A stretch of 20,890 nt of DNA from Alphaproteobacteria bacterium (GCA_016301865.1 JAEDOP010000004.1:1-20890), one strand, 5' to 3'. Shown: positions 6,927 through 14,716, numbered from the stretch's first letter. Notes: generated by a model from the sequence alone, not told the origin. Numbers and translations are program-made.

Positions 6927-7490
6927 TTATTTGTTGTAAACACATCTGAAACCATATTCACGCATTGTTGCGCCTTCGGCCTCAATCCGATAGTCGAAAT
7001 ACGCCGTCGGCCGCATTACATCAAACGACGGTCTGTCATAAACCATAACAATACTGTCTGCGTTGCGTCCACACACGCGTTTCATTTCATAGTCCGCCAC
7101 CGCCGCCAAAACCGTACGCGAATCCCCATCGATATCCATACCATCTGCATTCTGCATCAACCGCAACCGCATTTCACGCACATCGGTATTCCCCAGCAGA
7201 ATCTGGACACGAACCATTGCCCCTTTGTATTCCTGCCAGCGTGTTTCCATACGCGATGTATTCCAGCGATTTGAATTCTGTTCTTTTTCTGCGGCTGTTT
7301 TTGGCTTATACGAATCGATATTTGAATACTGGTTATCAGACTGCATAAATGTACTGGTACGTTCGTTATACAGTGGTGCATCCTCGCCCCCCTGGGCAAA
7401 GTCCACTTCGTTATACGGCGCATCTTTGTCCGTCGCGCATCCCGCTACAGTCAGCACACCCAACAATGCAAACAAAATAGATTTTTTCAT
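6927..7490 (-). CDS. lipoprotein of unknown function
   Basis: This 187-residue protein has a lipoprotein signal peptide with lipobox VAGC (Cys near residue 18). After a polar, Asn/Gln-rich linker (about 20-80) comes a small mixed domain with two cysteines (RVCGRN and FRCVY) that could form a disulfide. I do not recognise the family. The ATG at 7490 is preferred over a TTG at 7496 because it is preceded by AGAGAG at about 7 nt. It leads an operon with the FKBP lipoprotein, so the two may work together in the envelope. The promoter is at 7512-7540. Confidence 0.75.
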   Translation of the reverse strand: MKKSILFALLGVLTVAGCATDKDAPYNEVDFAQGGEDAPLYNERTSTFMQSDNQYSNIDSYKPKTAAEKEQNSNRWNTSRMETRWQEYKGAMVRVQILLGNTDVREMRLRLMQNADGMDIDGDSRTVLAAVADYEMKRVCGRNADSIVMVYDRPSFDVMRPTAYFDYRIEAEGATMREYGFRCVYNK

Positions 7491-7511
7491 GTTCAATCTC
7501 TCTTTTTTATG

Positions 7512-7540
7512 ATTTTAACAAATAAAGATTTTTGATTCAA
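7512..7540 (-). promoter_or_regulatory. promoter of lipoprotein-FKBP operon
   Basis: On the minus strand TTGAAT (7535-7540), 17 bp, TAAAAT (7512-7517) with TG one base upstream (extended -10). Its -35 overlaps the -35 of the divergent promoter within the palindrome TTGATTCAA (7532-7540). Confidence 0.6.
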
Positions 7541-7560
7541 GTCAGGATTTATGATAAAAT
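7532..7560 (+). promoter_or_regulatory. promoter of VirB11-like gene, leaderless
   Basis: TTGATT (7532-7537), 17 bp, TAAAAT (7555-7560). Transcription would start at about 7567, on the ATG pair at 7565/7568. The TTG that opens the longest frame at 7532 is this -35 box, not a start codon. Confidence 0.55.
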
Positions 7561-7567
7561 CAAAATG

Positions 7568-8527
7568 ATGTCAAATATAGTCCTGGAATCTTTGTTAAAA
7601 CCATTGGCGGAATTTTATTCGCCATCATTTGTCGAAGAAATCGCCATCAACCACGCCGGCGAAGTTTGGATGCGCCTGCACGGTGCACGTGTTCCATGGG
7701 TGTCATACCAGGCCGAAGTATTAAGCAAACAATACTTGGTTGATTTAATCCATACTGTTGCAAATATTTACGAACGTCCATTTGACCCGGTTCATGGCAT
7801 GCCGGTGGTTTATGCCACCCTGCCCGGCAATCACCGCTTTACCGCAATTGCAGGTCCGAACGTTCAGTATGACGAACGCGATATTACCGGCGGTGTCGCA
7901 TTAAACATTCGCGGTGGCGGCGCCGCGGACACCAGTTTTGAAAACTATCATCTGCGCCGCGGACAACAATTATTACGGGTCAAGCCCCGCGAAAACATCC
8001 GCCCTGACGATCCATACGACCGATTAATGTCCGCCATAAATGATGGCAGCCCGATACTAGTATCCGGTGCAACCGCAACGGGGAAAACAACGTTTTTAAA
8101 TCACATGCTGACATTAATTGATAAAAACAGCCGTGTAATTACCGTCGAAGACGCACGTGAAATCCGCGTCCCCCAGGCAAACCGTGTACATTTTGTCCTG
8201 TCGCGTACTGAACAAACGAACGATTTTAATTATGCGCGCCTGTTGGACTTGGTCGTACGTATGACACCCGATGTAATTATTGGTGGTGAAATATCAACCG
8301 ACAATGCATCCGTATTGTGGGAAATGCTGGGGACGGGCCACGACCATTTTTACACAACGATTCACGCGGAAAGTGCGGATGCCGCCTATGCTGCATTTGC
8401 CGATCGCATTCTGCACACCCAACCCGCATACAATCGCACCGATTTAATTGCAGAAATGAAAAAGAAAATTCGCGTTGTACAATTATCACGCGATGGCGCA
8501 CTACGTGCTGTAACCGAAGTGGTCTAA
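7568..8527 (+). CDS. VirB11/CpaF-type secretion ATPase
   Basis: This protein of about 319 residues is a hexameric traffic ATPase of the type that powers type IV secretion or pilus assembly. It has an N-terminal domain (about 1-125), Walker A GATATGKT at about 167-174, an acidic segment VITVEDAREI, Walker B DVIIGGEI and a His box GHDHFYTTIHA. The usual GELR motif reads GEIST here, losing the Arg. An upstream TTG (7532) was rejected because it is the -35 box; the ATG at 7565 is a close alternative. No other secretion or pilus gene is present in the window, so it is an orphan here. A small broken gene follows by 17 nt. Confidence 0.8.
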   Translation: MSNIVLESLLKPLAEFYSPSFVEEIAINHAGEVWMRLHGARVPWVSYQAEVLSKQYLVDLIHTVANIYERPFDPVHGMPVVYATLPGNHRFTAIAGPNVQYDERDITGGVALNIRGGGAADTSFENYHLRRGQQLLRVKPRENIRPDDPYDRLMSAINDGSPILVSGATATGKTTFLNHMLTLIDKNSRVITVEDAREIRVPQANRVHFVLSRTEQTNDFNYARLLDLVVRMTPDVIIGGEISTDNASVLWEMLGTGHDHFYTTIHAESADAAYAAFADRILHTQPAYNRTDLIAEMKKKIRVVQLSRDGALRAVTEVV

Positions 8528-8544
8528 AAACAAAACGATAAAAA

Positions 8545-8763
8545 ATGGATGAATTTGGAATCACCGTCACAGACCCAAACTATCGCGACACAGAATTACA
8601 GTCTGCATTTTAACGTTCCGATTGCGAGCAAACCGAACAAAAATTGGCGATTGCCGCCGCCCGCGAAGAAAGATGGCTGAACGAACCATTTTTTTATGAA
8701 CGGATACTAGCAAAAATAAAACATATACACTCGCACCTGTTTCCCAAACAAAAACTAAGATAA
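8545..8763 (+). pseudogene. small gene with in-frame stop codon, unknown
   Basis: From ATG 8545 the frame reads 22 codons (MDEFGITVTDPNYRDTELQS and two more), stops at TAA 8611-8613, then continues open for 49 codons with helical, charged protein-like sequence (AAAREERWLNEPFFYERIL) to TAA 8761-8763. One base change (GAA to TAA, for instance) explains the break. It lies 17 nt after the VirB11-like gene in the same direction, so it was likely in its operon. The family is unknown. Confidence 0.5.
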
Positions 8764-8770
8764 ATAAAAA

Positions 8771-8854
8771 TTTAGTGGTTAGTGTTAGTGGCAAGTGTTT
8801 AGTGAATGTGTGCGGCATTTGCCGCACATTATAGTGCCAACACTAACCACTAAA
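8771..8854 (+). repeat. complete 84-bp palindromic repeat (copy B), MITE/REP-like
   Basis: Perfect 16-bp terminal inverted repeats TTTAGTGGTTAGTGTT (8771-8786) and AACACTAACCACTAAA (8839-8854) enclose AGTG-containing direct repeats and a central hairpin TGTGCGGCA (8809-8817) TT TGCCGCACA (8820-8828). Its right end runs into a terminator. Related copies are at 1809-1842 (34 bases identical, reversed) and 18609-18704 (38-base core identical, reversed). No coding capacity. Confidence 0.85.
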
Positions 8855-8880
8855 AATCCCGCCATTTGGCGGGATTTTGT
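8855..8880. terminator. Rho-independent terminator after the DsbA-like gene
   Basis: Stem AATCCCGCCA (8855-8864), loop TT, stem TGGCGGGATT (8867-8876). Flanked by A- and T-rich runs, so usable from either side; on the minus strand it ends the DsbA-like transcript. Confidence 0.8.
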
Positions 8881-8895
8881 TTTCGCAATCAAAAA

Positions 8896-9720
8896 TTATT
8901 TATCCAATGCCGCATTGATTTGATCGGCTGGGATTGCGCCTGGGAACGCTTCTTCGCCAATAATCAAGAACGGTGTACCTGTGATTTCGAAACGATTTGC
9001 CAAATCACGAACGTTTGCCAATTCGATTTCTACAACTTCACTGGTCATATCCTGTTTCAATTGATCCACATCCAAGCCTGCTTCTTTGGCAAATTTCATC
9101 AGGTTCTTTTCAATTGCCGCGGCCAATTTTTCCTGATCCTGGATGTTTTCAGATGGACGATATTCTTTTGTCATAATAATATCTGCAAATTTCGCAGCCT
9201 TGGCCGTATCCTGCATCTTAGCAGCAATCATTGCGCGTGCTGGGCCATCACTCATCACACCATGGATAGAAAAGTTTTTCATCACAACCTTGACATCATC
9301 ACGTGCCTTTAACACACGATCCAGTTCGCCATGAACACGACGGCAATAACCACATGACGCGGCTGTCCAAACATAGATTGTCTTTTTTGCTTTTGGATTG
9401 CCCAAGACTGGTGCATGTTCACTCATTTCAAATGCAGATTCACGAACCAATTTGCGAATTGCTTTGTTTTTTTCTGCATTTTGCTGTGCCTGCATACCTT
9501 CGACCATTTCCTGAATAATCGCAGGATTAACAGATGTCAAATAATATGGCACATACAGACGGCAAATACTGCCCGCCATAATAATGATTGCCAATACTTT
9601 GATTGCTTTTTTTGCCCAGATAACGCCAGCCACCGGCTTTTTTGTATCCTGTTTCAGCAACATGCCACCGAACATATACAAAGCGATACCCAAGACCAGT
9701 ACTAAAATTGTCCAAGTCAT
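8896..9720 (-). CDS. membrane-anchored DsbA-family thiol oxidoreductase
   Basis: This 274-residue protein has two N-terminal hydrophobic segments (about 2-20 and 40-56) and a periplasmic thioredoxin-fold domain with an inserted helical part (about 105-274). The active site is CGYC (123-126) and the cis-proline loop is TGTPFL (about 247-252). It probably forms or shuffles disulfides in exported proteins, in the manner of DsbA/ScsC/BdbD relatives. The ATG at 9720 has a textbook AAGGAG site and starts at the first membrane segment, so the longer frame (9753) is not used. A CTTG-N18-CTATTGT promoter-like sequence (9747-9774) precedes it. No DsbB partner is in the window. Confidence 0.85.
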   Translation of the reverse strand: MTWTILVLVLGIALYMFGGMLLKQDTKKPVAGVIWAKKAIKVLAIIIMAGSICRLYVPYYLTSVNPAIIQEMVEGMQAQQNAEKNKAIRKLVRESAFEMSEHAPVLGNPKAKKTIYVWTAASCGYCRRVHGELDRVLKARDDVKVVMKNFSIHGVMSDGPARAMIAAKMQDTAKAAKFADIIMTKEYRPSENIQDQEKLAAAIEKNLMKFAKEAGLDVDQLKQDMTSEVVEIELANVRDLANRFEITGTPFLIIGEEAFPGAIPADQINAALDK

Positions 9721-9746
9721 GATTTTCTCCTTCTTCTGTTGAACGT

Positions 9747-9774
9747 TTTTCACAATAGCAAATTTTCACCAAAT
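9747..9774 (-). promoter_or_regulatory. possible promoter of the DsbA-like gene
   Basis: On the minus strand CTTG, 18 bp, CTATTGT, with TGC directly before TATTGT. The spacing equals the clpP and clpB promoters but the -10 is poorer; it also fits sigma70 with TTGCGA and an extended -10. Coordinates are approximate to a few bases. Confidence 0.3.
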
Positions 9775-9796
9775 CGCAAGGAATAAATATAACAAA

Positions 9797-10447
9797 CTAA
9801 ATGTTTTTTATCATTCGACGAACAGCCGGCACATCCACCCCCTGTTGCACGCAAATATTTTCCAAAAATCGCAATGTTGTATCCAGGTTTACCGGTAATT
9901 TATACAGTTTATTTATATACGGCGCAGCACATTTATCACACACTGCACGTCCCGTCCGTGGTGATAAAAAGTTTAAATTTTCCACCACGCCACACCCCGA
10001 ACACTTTGATAAATCCAGTGCATATCCCAAATCGCGCAACAAATTAATTTCCCAGATTAAATATGTATTCTGGACCCCCACCCCCAGATTTTCAATCATA
10101 TTCAGGGTTTCATCATATAAATCCATGTACGATTCGCGTTCTGGCAACAAAGTTGTCAATATTTCAAACGCAGCATTCATACACAGCAACGCCCCTGGGT
10201 TCATCATAATGGCTGCCCCCAGATTTTTTTCTGCATCCCAATGAAACGTCCCCAACTGTGAATCCAGACGCGCATTCCATGACACTGCCCCAACCTGGCC
10301 CAACAAAGGTCGATTTTTTTTCGCAACGTTTGCCCCCCGCATCATACCGACCAACACACCAAAATCACGCGTGAACACCCGTGCAATTGCATCACGTTCA
10401 TTAAATGGCCGCAATCCGATTAAGATACCATTTGATTCCAATTTCAT
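9797..10447 (-). CDS. recO: DNA repair protein RecO
   Basis: This 216-residue protein loads RecA on gapped DNA together with RecR (RecFOR pathway). It has an N-terminal OB fold (about 1-80), a helical domain, and a zinc-binding four-cysteine site CSGC...CDKC (Cys149, 152, 170, 173). Length is slightly below the usual 230-250. Three in-frame ATGs are possible; the one at 10447 is chosen because a perfect extended -10 (10458-10466) lies 10 nt upstream, which places the other two ATGs (10459 and 10474) inside or before the promoter. No Shine-Dalgarno is visible, so the mRNA would be near-leaderless. Confidence 0.9.
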   Translation of the reverse strand: MKLESNGILIGLRPFNERDAIARVFTRDFGVLVGMMRGANVAKKNRPLLGQVGAVSWNARLDSQLGTFHWDAEKNLGAAIMMNPGALLCMNAAFEILTTLLPERESYMDLYDETLNMIENLGVGVQNTYLIWEINLLRDLGYALDLSKCSGCGVVENLNFLSPRTGRAVCDKCAAPYINKLYKLPVNLDTTLRFLENICVQQGVDVPAVRRMIKNI

Positions 10448-10457
10448 ATCAATTCGC

Positions 10458-10466
10458 ATTATAGCA
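10458..10466 (-). promoter_or_regulatory. extended -10 promoter of recO
   Basis: TGCTATAAT on the minus strand, perfect TATAAT with TGn, 10 nt before the recO ATG. No recognisable -35; the terminator hairpin of the tRNA transcript occupies that position. Confidence 0.5.
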
Positions 10467-10467
10467 A

Positions 10468-10498
10468 AAAACATCCCGATTGGGATGTTTTTCTTTTA
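10468..10498. terminator. Rho-independent terminator after tRNA-Leu
   Basis: Stem AACATCCC, loop GATT, stem GGGATGTT with A-run before and TTTTTTG on the minus strand. It lies just after the tRNA 3' end and just before the recO promoter. Confidence 0.8.
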
Positions 10499-10500
10499 TC

Positions 10501-10585
10501 TGGTGGCCCTGGTCGGACTCGAACCGACACTCCTCGCGGAACTTGATTTTGAGTCAAGCGCGTCTACCAATTCCGCCACGGGGCC
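10501..10585 (-). tRNA. tRNA-Leu(CAA)
   Basis: An 85-nt class II tRNA. The acceptor GGCCCCG pairs with CAGGGCC (one C-A mismatch at position 6-67); the anticodon loop CUCAAAA gives CAA, reading UUG. It has a long variable arm (UCC-GCGA-GGA), a T arm GUCGG/CCGAC with loop UUCGAGU, and an encoded 3' CCA. It lies only 19 nt after the rpmB stop, so it is likely cut from the rpmB transcript. Confidence 0.95.
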
Positions 10586-10604
10586 ATGATGCATTGAAAA
10601 CCAA

Positions 10605-10973
10605 CTATGCGGCTTTCTTTGCTTCAACCTTTTTGACCAGGCGTGCGCTACGATTTGCCTTGTGAACTGGCTTTTTCGCAGGTACTGCTGGTTTCCCATT
10701 TTTCTTTTCAATGGCTTTTTTAATTGTGGCCATTTCTTCGGTCAAACGTGATACAGGTTTCGACATTACATACGCATCCAAACCACCATGCTTGGTCAAT
10801 GTACGCAGACCAGCGGTCGAAATACGCAATGAAAAATCACGCCCCAGAATATCACTGTGGAACTTTAAAACTTGCAAATTGGGCAAGAAAGTACGTTTTG
10901 TACGACGATGCGAGTGGGAAACATTCATCCCAACTTCTGTTTTCTTACCTGTAACTTTACATACACGTGGCAT
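10605..10973 (-). CDS. rpmB: 50S ribosomal protein L28
   Basis: The N-terminal half (residues 1-80) is typical L28: MPRVCKVTGKKTEVGMNVSH, then SHRRTKRTFLPNLQ. At 122 residues it is longer than the usual 75-100, with a Lys/Ala/Pro-rich basic tail from about residue 88 that likely extends along rRNA or is disordered. The start is preceded by AAAGG. The tRNA-Leu gene follows within 19 nt and shares the terminator. Confidence 0.95.
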   Translation of the reverse strand: MPRVCKVTGKKTEVGMNVSHSHRRTKRTFLPNLQVLKFHSDILGRDFSLRISTAGLRTLTKHGGLDAYVMSKPVSRLTEEMATIKKAIEKKNGKPAVPAKKPVHKANRSARLVKKVEAKKAA

Positions 10974-11007
10974 AACACTCTACCTTTTAATTTATAGCGA
11001 ACCCAAA

Positions 11008-11034
11008 TTTATAATAAAAATTCAGAAAAGTCAA
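11008..11034 (-). promoter_or_regulatory. candidate rpmB promoter
   Basis: On the minus strand TTGACT (11029-11034), 15 bp (short), TATAAA (11008-11013), about 35 nt before the rpmB start. Confidence 0.35.
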
Positions 11035-11051
11035 GTAATGTTTTCACAATT

Positions 11052-12485
11052 TTATTCATTTACCCTGTGCCCTGCCCCCATCAGGTCTGAAATCACCTTG
11101 ACCGGGGCAAATGTATCCAGTGGTGTTTCCACAAAAACAGTGTTCCATTTTGCCATCGCACCATTCCACAATCCGGGCCGTTCCATTGCACGCAACGGCC
11201 GCCCATTCTTGGACTTTTCCGATATAAACCCAGCGGTTGGGTCAACATATTGCGTTAAATCAAATTTTTTCCCCTGGTAATCACGTGGCATACACACCAA
11301 ATCAGTCGGGCTGAAAAATTCCCCATTCTTCAAAATACTAATATTTTCAGGCGCAATCTGTCCTGGTTCAGAAATCTGCAAACTGCACACACCATCCGCC
11401 CCACGCACCCAGAATGGGCCACCGCCGGGCTCGCCCGTGTTTTTAATAATGCCACATACACGCAACGGACGATTTAACACTGCGCGTAAATCCGCACTGT
11501 TATCAACCACAATCCCCAGATTTTCATTTATAAACGCAACAATTTCATCCACATCTGCCACACCCGCATCCATCGCACGCAGATATTCGAAAATACGTTT
11601 CTGAATTTGCATGGCCAATCCCGCCAGACGCTTTTTATGCGCAATTGTGTCATGGCGCGCATCATCCGGACATACATTATCAATGTTCTTGATAAAAACT
11701 AAATCCGCATCAATATCATTCAGATTTTCAATTAATGCCCCGTGTCCCGCCGGCCGGAACAGCAACGAACCATCGTCATTTCTGAACGGTGTATTATCCA
11801 GATTAACCGCAATTGTATCGGTCGCAGCCTTTTGTACAGACATAGAAATATTATAATTCACCCCAAATTTCGATTCGTATTCTGGCAAAATCCGCGCCAG
11901 AACCGCGTCAAACCCCGCCATATGTTCTGGCGACACGGTAAAGTGAATATCTACATTACCATTTGATACGGCATATTGTGCCCCTTCGACCAGGTGTTCT
12001 GCCAACGCAGTGCGATTCGCACGACTATATTTATGAAACTGTAATAATGCTTTGGGCATTGCGCCATAATTCAATCCGCGATCTGTTACCAAGCATTCTA
12101 TAACATCACGATACGTTGGATTTTCTGGCAAAACCCGCTTTAAATCATCCCAGAACGCAAACTTTTCCAGGTTATCCAGAACATTTTGCGTTGTTTTATT
12201 CATCACGCCCGATGACAAAAATTCAAACAAATCCTTGAACATACGGGTTGCGGCCCCCGATGCCGGCACAAATTTTACAATTTTATAATTATCACGATTT
12301 TCATCATAAAACCGTTCAAATTCATCCCCCAGCATTTCACGCACCCCATCACCAATAACGGCCGGACGCACGATATCAGCATATGGAAATCCCGTCACAA
12401 AATCCGCCAGTTGCCGATGCACAACATCTATATTTAGTCCATGGTTTTGAATTTGCTGAATATCATCTGGGGTAAATTCATACAT
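11052..12485 (-). CDS. DUF4301 family protein
   Basis: This 477-residue protein matches my memory of DUF4301 (PF14134), a family of about 500 residues known mostly from Bacteroidetes. The segment KFVPASGAATRMFKDLFEFL (about 70-90) resembles the nucleotide-binding loop of sugar-1-phosphate nucleotidylyltransferases (GGxGTRM type), and the later FRPAGHGALIENLND is also nucleotidyltransferase-like, so a role in activating a sugar or similar metabolite is plausible. That function is inference. No signal peptide is seen. AAAGGA lies about 8 nt before the ATG. It is divergent from clpB, and downstream rpmB has its own candidate promoter. Lateral transfer is possible, although codon use looks like that of its neighbours. 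Confidence 0.75.
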   Translation of the reverse strand: MYEFTPDDIQQIQNHGLNIDVVHRQLADFVTGFPYADIVRPAVIGDGVREMLGDEFERFYDENRDNYKIVKFVPASGAATRMFKDLFEFLSSGVMNKTTQNVLDNLEKFAFWDDLKRVLPENPTYRDVIECLVTDRGLNYGAMPKALLQFHKYSRANRTALAEHLVEGAQYAVSNGNVDIHFTVSPEHMAGFDAVLARILPEYESKFGVNYNISMSVQKAATDTIAVNLDNTPFRNDDGSLLFRPAGHGALIENLNDIDADLVFIKNIDNVCPDDARHDTIAHKKRLAGLAMQIQKRIFEYLRAMDAGVADVDEIVAFINENLGIVVDNSADLRAVLNRPLRVCGIIKNTGEPGGGPFWVRGADGVCSLQISEPGQIAPENISILKNGEFFSPTDLVCMPRDYQGKKFDLTQYVDPTAGFISEKSKNGRPLRAMERPGLWNGAMAKWNTVFVETPLDTFAPVKVISDLMGAGHRVNE

Positions 12486-12565
12486 TGTTCCATCCTTTGT
12501 ATATCCTAAGTCTAGAATAAAATTTTCCCCATCGCAAGGGCATATTTTTGCATTTGTTCCTGTGT

Positions 12566-12595
12566 CTTGAAAGACGCCTTTGTGGCACTATATAT
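12566..12595 (+). promoter_or_regulatory. heat-shock-like promoter of clpB (CTTG-N18-CTATATAT)
   Basis: CTTGAAA (12566-12572) and CTATATAT (12588-12595), with 18 bp between CTTG and CTATATAT exactly as before clpP. CTTGAAA is also the classical sigma32 -35 sequence. A sigma70 reading TTGAAA-N16-TATATA is possible too. Confidence 0.6.
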
Positions 12596-12629
12596 AGGAC
12601 AAACAAAAAAAATACAAGGAGTCATAACA

Positions 12630-14687
12630 ATGAACCCAGACGATTTACAAGAATCACCACAACAGGCGATTGAAAAATACACGACTGACTTTACAAAACT
12701 GGCGGCTGACGGCAAACTGGACCCGGTCATTGGCCGCGACGAAGAAATTCGCCGTTCAATCCAGGTATTAAGTCGTCGCACCAAAAACAACCCCGTATTA
12801 ATCGGCAATCCCGGCGTTGGTAAAACCGCCATTGTCGAAGGACTGGCGAATCGCATTATATCGGGCGACGTACCTGAAAATCTGCTAAAAAAACAGTTAC
12901 TGTCCCTGGATATGGGCGCACTAATGGCGGGTGCATCATTTCGCGGTCAATTCGAAGGACGCTTGAAAGCAATCCTGAAAGCAATCAAGGACGCCGACGG
13001 CAAAATCATCCTGTTTATCGATGAATTACACACCCTGGTCGGCGCCGGCAAAGGCGAAGGTTCTATGGATGCCGCAAATTTGTTAAAGCCAATGTTGGCA
13101 CGTGGCGAATTACACTGCCTGGGGGCAACAACATTGGACGAATACCGTCAATATATTGAAAAAGACCCCGCCCTGGCGCGCCGTTTTCAACCCGTCTATG
13201 TTGATGAACCAACCGTTGACGATACAATTTCAATCCTGCGCGGCTTAAAAGAAAAATACGAAGGCCACCACGGCGTTCGAATCGCCGATGCGGCATTGGT
13301 ATCGGCTGTGAAATTATCGAGCAGATACATTACCGACCGCTTTTTACCAGACAAAGCAATCGATCTGATTGACGAAGCGGCCGCCCGCGTCCGAATCGAG
13401 ATTGCATCCAAACCCGATCGCCTGGACGAAGTTGATCGTCATTTAATGCAGTTAAAAATCGAACAACAGGCATTAAAAAAGGAAAAAGACGAAGAATCCA
13501 AAAAACGCCTGAAAGAATTGGAAAATATCATTTCTGGGGTCGAAGCCGAATCAAAAACATTAACCGCCCAATGGCAATCTGAACAGCAAAAGATGCGTGC
13601 CCTGTCCGATGCGATGGCCGCCCTGGATTCTGCCAAGGCCGAAGTTGCCACCGCAATGCGAAATGGCGACTATGAAAAAGCATCTGCCCTGCAATACGGC
13701 AAAATCCCCGAACTGGAAGAGCAAATCAGCAAGATGAACGAAAACGCACGCGAATATAAAACAGTTCTTCCGGAACACATTGCCGCGGTTGTCAGCAAAT
13801 GGACCGGTGTTCCCGCCGACCGTTTAAATGCCGAAGAACAGTCGAAATTGTTAAATATCGAAGACGAACTGCGCAAACGCGTCGTCGGCCAGGATCACGC
13901 CCTGGGGGTAGTTGCCCGCGCCATCCGCCGCAGTCGCGCAGGGTTATCCGACCCACGTCGCCCAATGGGCAGTTTTATGTTCCTGGGCCCCACCGGCGTT
14001 GGCAAGACCGAGGTCGCAAAATCCCTGGCCGAATACCTGTTTAACGACGATACTGCCATGACACGCATTGACATGAGTGAATACATGGAACCACATTCCG
14101 TTTCCCGTCTGATTGGCAGTCCCCCGGGATATGTCGGCTATGAACAAGGTGGCGTTTTAACCGAAAGTGTTCGCCGTCGCCCGTATCAGGTTTTGCTGTT
14201 TGATGAAATTGAAAAGGCCAACCCAGACGTCTTTAACGTATTCCTACAAATCCTGGATGATGGGCGTCTAACCGACGGCCAGGGCCACGTGGTAAATTTC
14301 ACCAACACCATTATAATAATGACCAGCAACCTGCCCGATATGGACGCGGTAAAGCACAATTTCCGTCCTGAATTCATCAACCGAATCGATGAAATTGTGT
14401 TTTTTAATCCGCTGGGCAAAGACGTAATGGCGGGCATTGTTAAGATTCAATTGCGCGGTCTGGAAAAACGCCTGGCCGAACGGCATATTGAATTGAACAT
14501 AACCGACAAAGCAATCAAGTGGTTGGGCGACAACGGGTATGACGCCGCATTCGGCGCGCGCCCATTAAAGCGTCTGATTACATCTGCTGTCGAAGACAAA
14601 ATTGCCGATTTGATATTAACCGGTTCTATCGGCGAAGGCAGCACTGTATACATCGACGTCAAGGGCAAAGACCTGACCGTTGGATAA
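12630..14687 (+). CDS. clpB: ClpB disaggregase lacking the N-terminal domain
   Basis: This 685-residue Hsp100 AAA+ protein rescues aggregated proteins with DnaK. AAA-1 has Walker A GNPGVGKT (59-66) and Walker B ILFIDELHTLVGAG. A coiled-coil M-domain (about 265-385) is typical of ClpB rather than ClpA or ClpC. AAA-2 has Walker A GPTGVGKT, pore loop GYVGYEQGG and an intact sensor/C-terminal domain. Full ClpB is about 860 residues; here the peptide-binding N-domain of about 145 residues is absent, and the ATG at 12630 with AAGGAG at 8 nt is the only good start. It resembles the short isoform made from an internal start in other bacteria. AAA-2 also lacks about 20 residues after IIIMTSNL. The promoter resembles that of clpP. 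Confidence 0.9.
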   Translation: MNPDDLQESPQQAIEKYTTDFTKLAADGKLDPVIGRDEEIRRSIQVLSRRTKNNPVLIGNPGVGKTAIVEGLANRIISGDVPENLLKKQLLSLDMGALMAGASFRGQFEGRLKAILKAIKDADGKIILFIDELHTLVGAGKGEGSMDAANLLKPMLARGELHCLGATTLDEYRQYIEKDPALARRFQPVYVDEPTVDDTISILRGLKEKYEGHHGVRIADAALVSAVKLSSRYITDRFLPDKAIDLIDEAAARVRIEIASKPDRLDEVDRHLMQLKIEQQALKKEKDEESKKRLKELENIISGVEAESKTLTAQWQSEQQKMRALSDAMAALDSAKAEVATAMRNGDYEKASALQYGKIPELEEQISKMNENAREYKTVLPEHIAAVVSKWTGVPADRLNAEEQSKLLNIEDELRKRVVGQDHALGVVARAIRRSRAGLSDPRRPMGSFMFLGPTGVGKTEVAKSLAEYLFNDDTAMTRIDMSEYMEPHSVSRLIGSPPGYVGYEQGGVLTESVRRRPYQVLLFDEIEKANPDVFNVFLQILDDGRLTDGQGHVVNFTNTIIIMTSNLPDMDAVKHNFRPEFINRIDEIVFFNPLGKDVMAGIVKIQLRGLEKRLAERHIELNITDKAIKWLGDNGYDAAFGARPLKRLITSAVEDKIADLILTGSIGEGSTVYIDVKGKDLTVG

Positions 14688-14689
14688 AA

Positions 14690-14716
14690 AAAATCCCCCA
14701 AACGGGGGATTTTTTT
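14690..14716. terminator. bidirectional terminator between clpB and autotransporter
   Basis: Stem AATCCCCC (14692-14699), loop AAAC, stem GGGGGATT (14704-14711) with A-run before and T-run after; it separates the convergent 3' ends. Confidence 0.85.

Noticed and set aside
8567..8827. Minus-strand frame of 86 codons with a hydrophobic part
   Set aside because: It overlaps the palindromic repeat and the plus-strand broken gene, and has no ribosome site.
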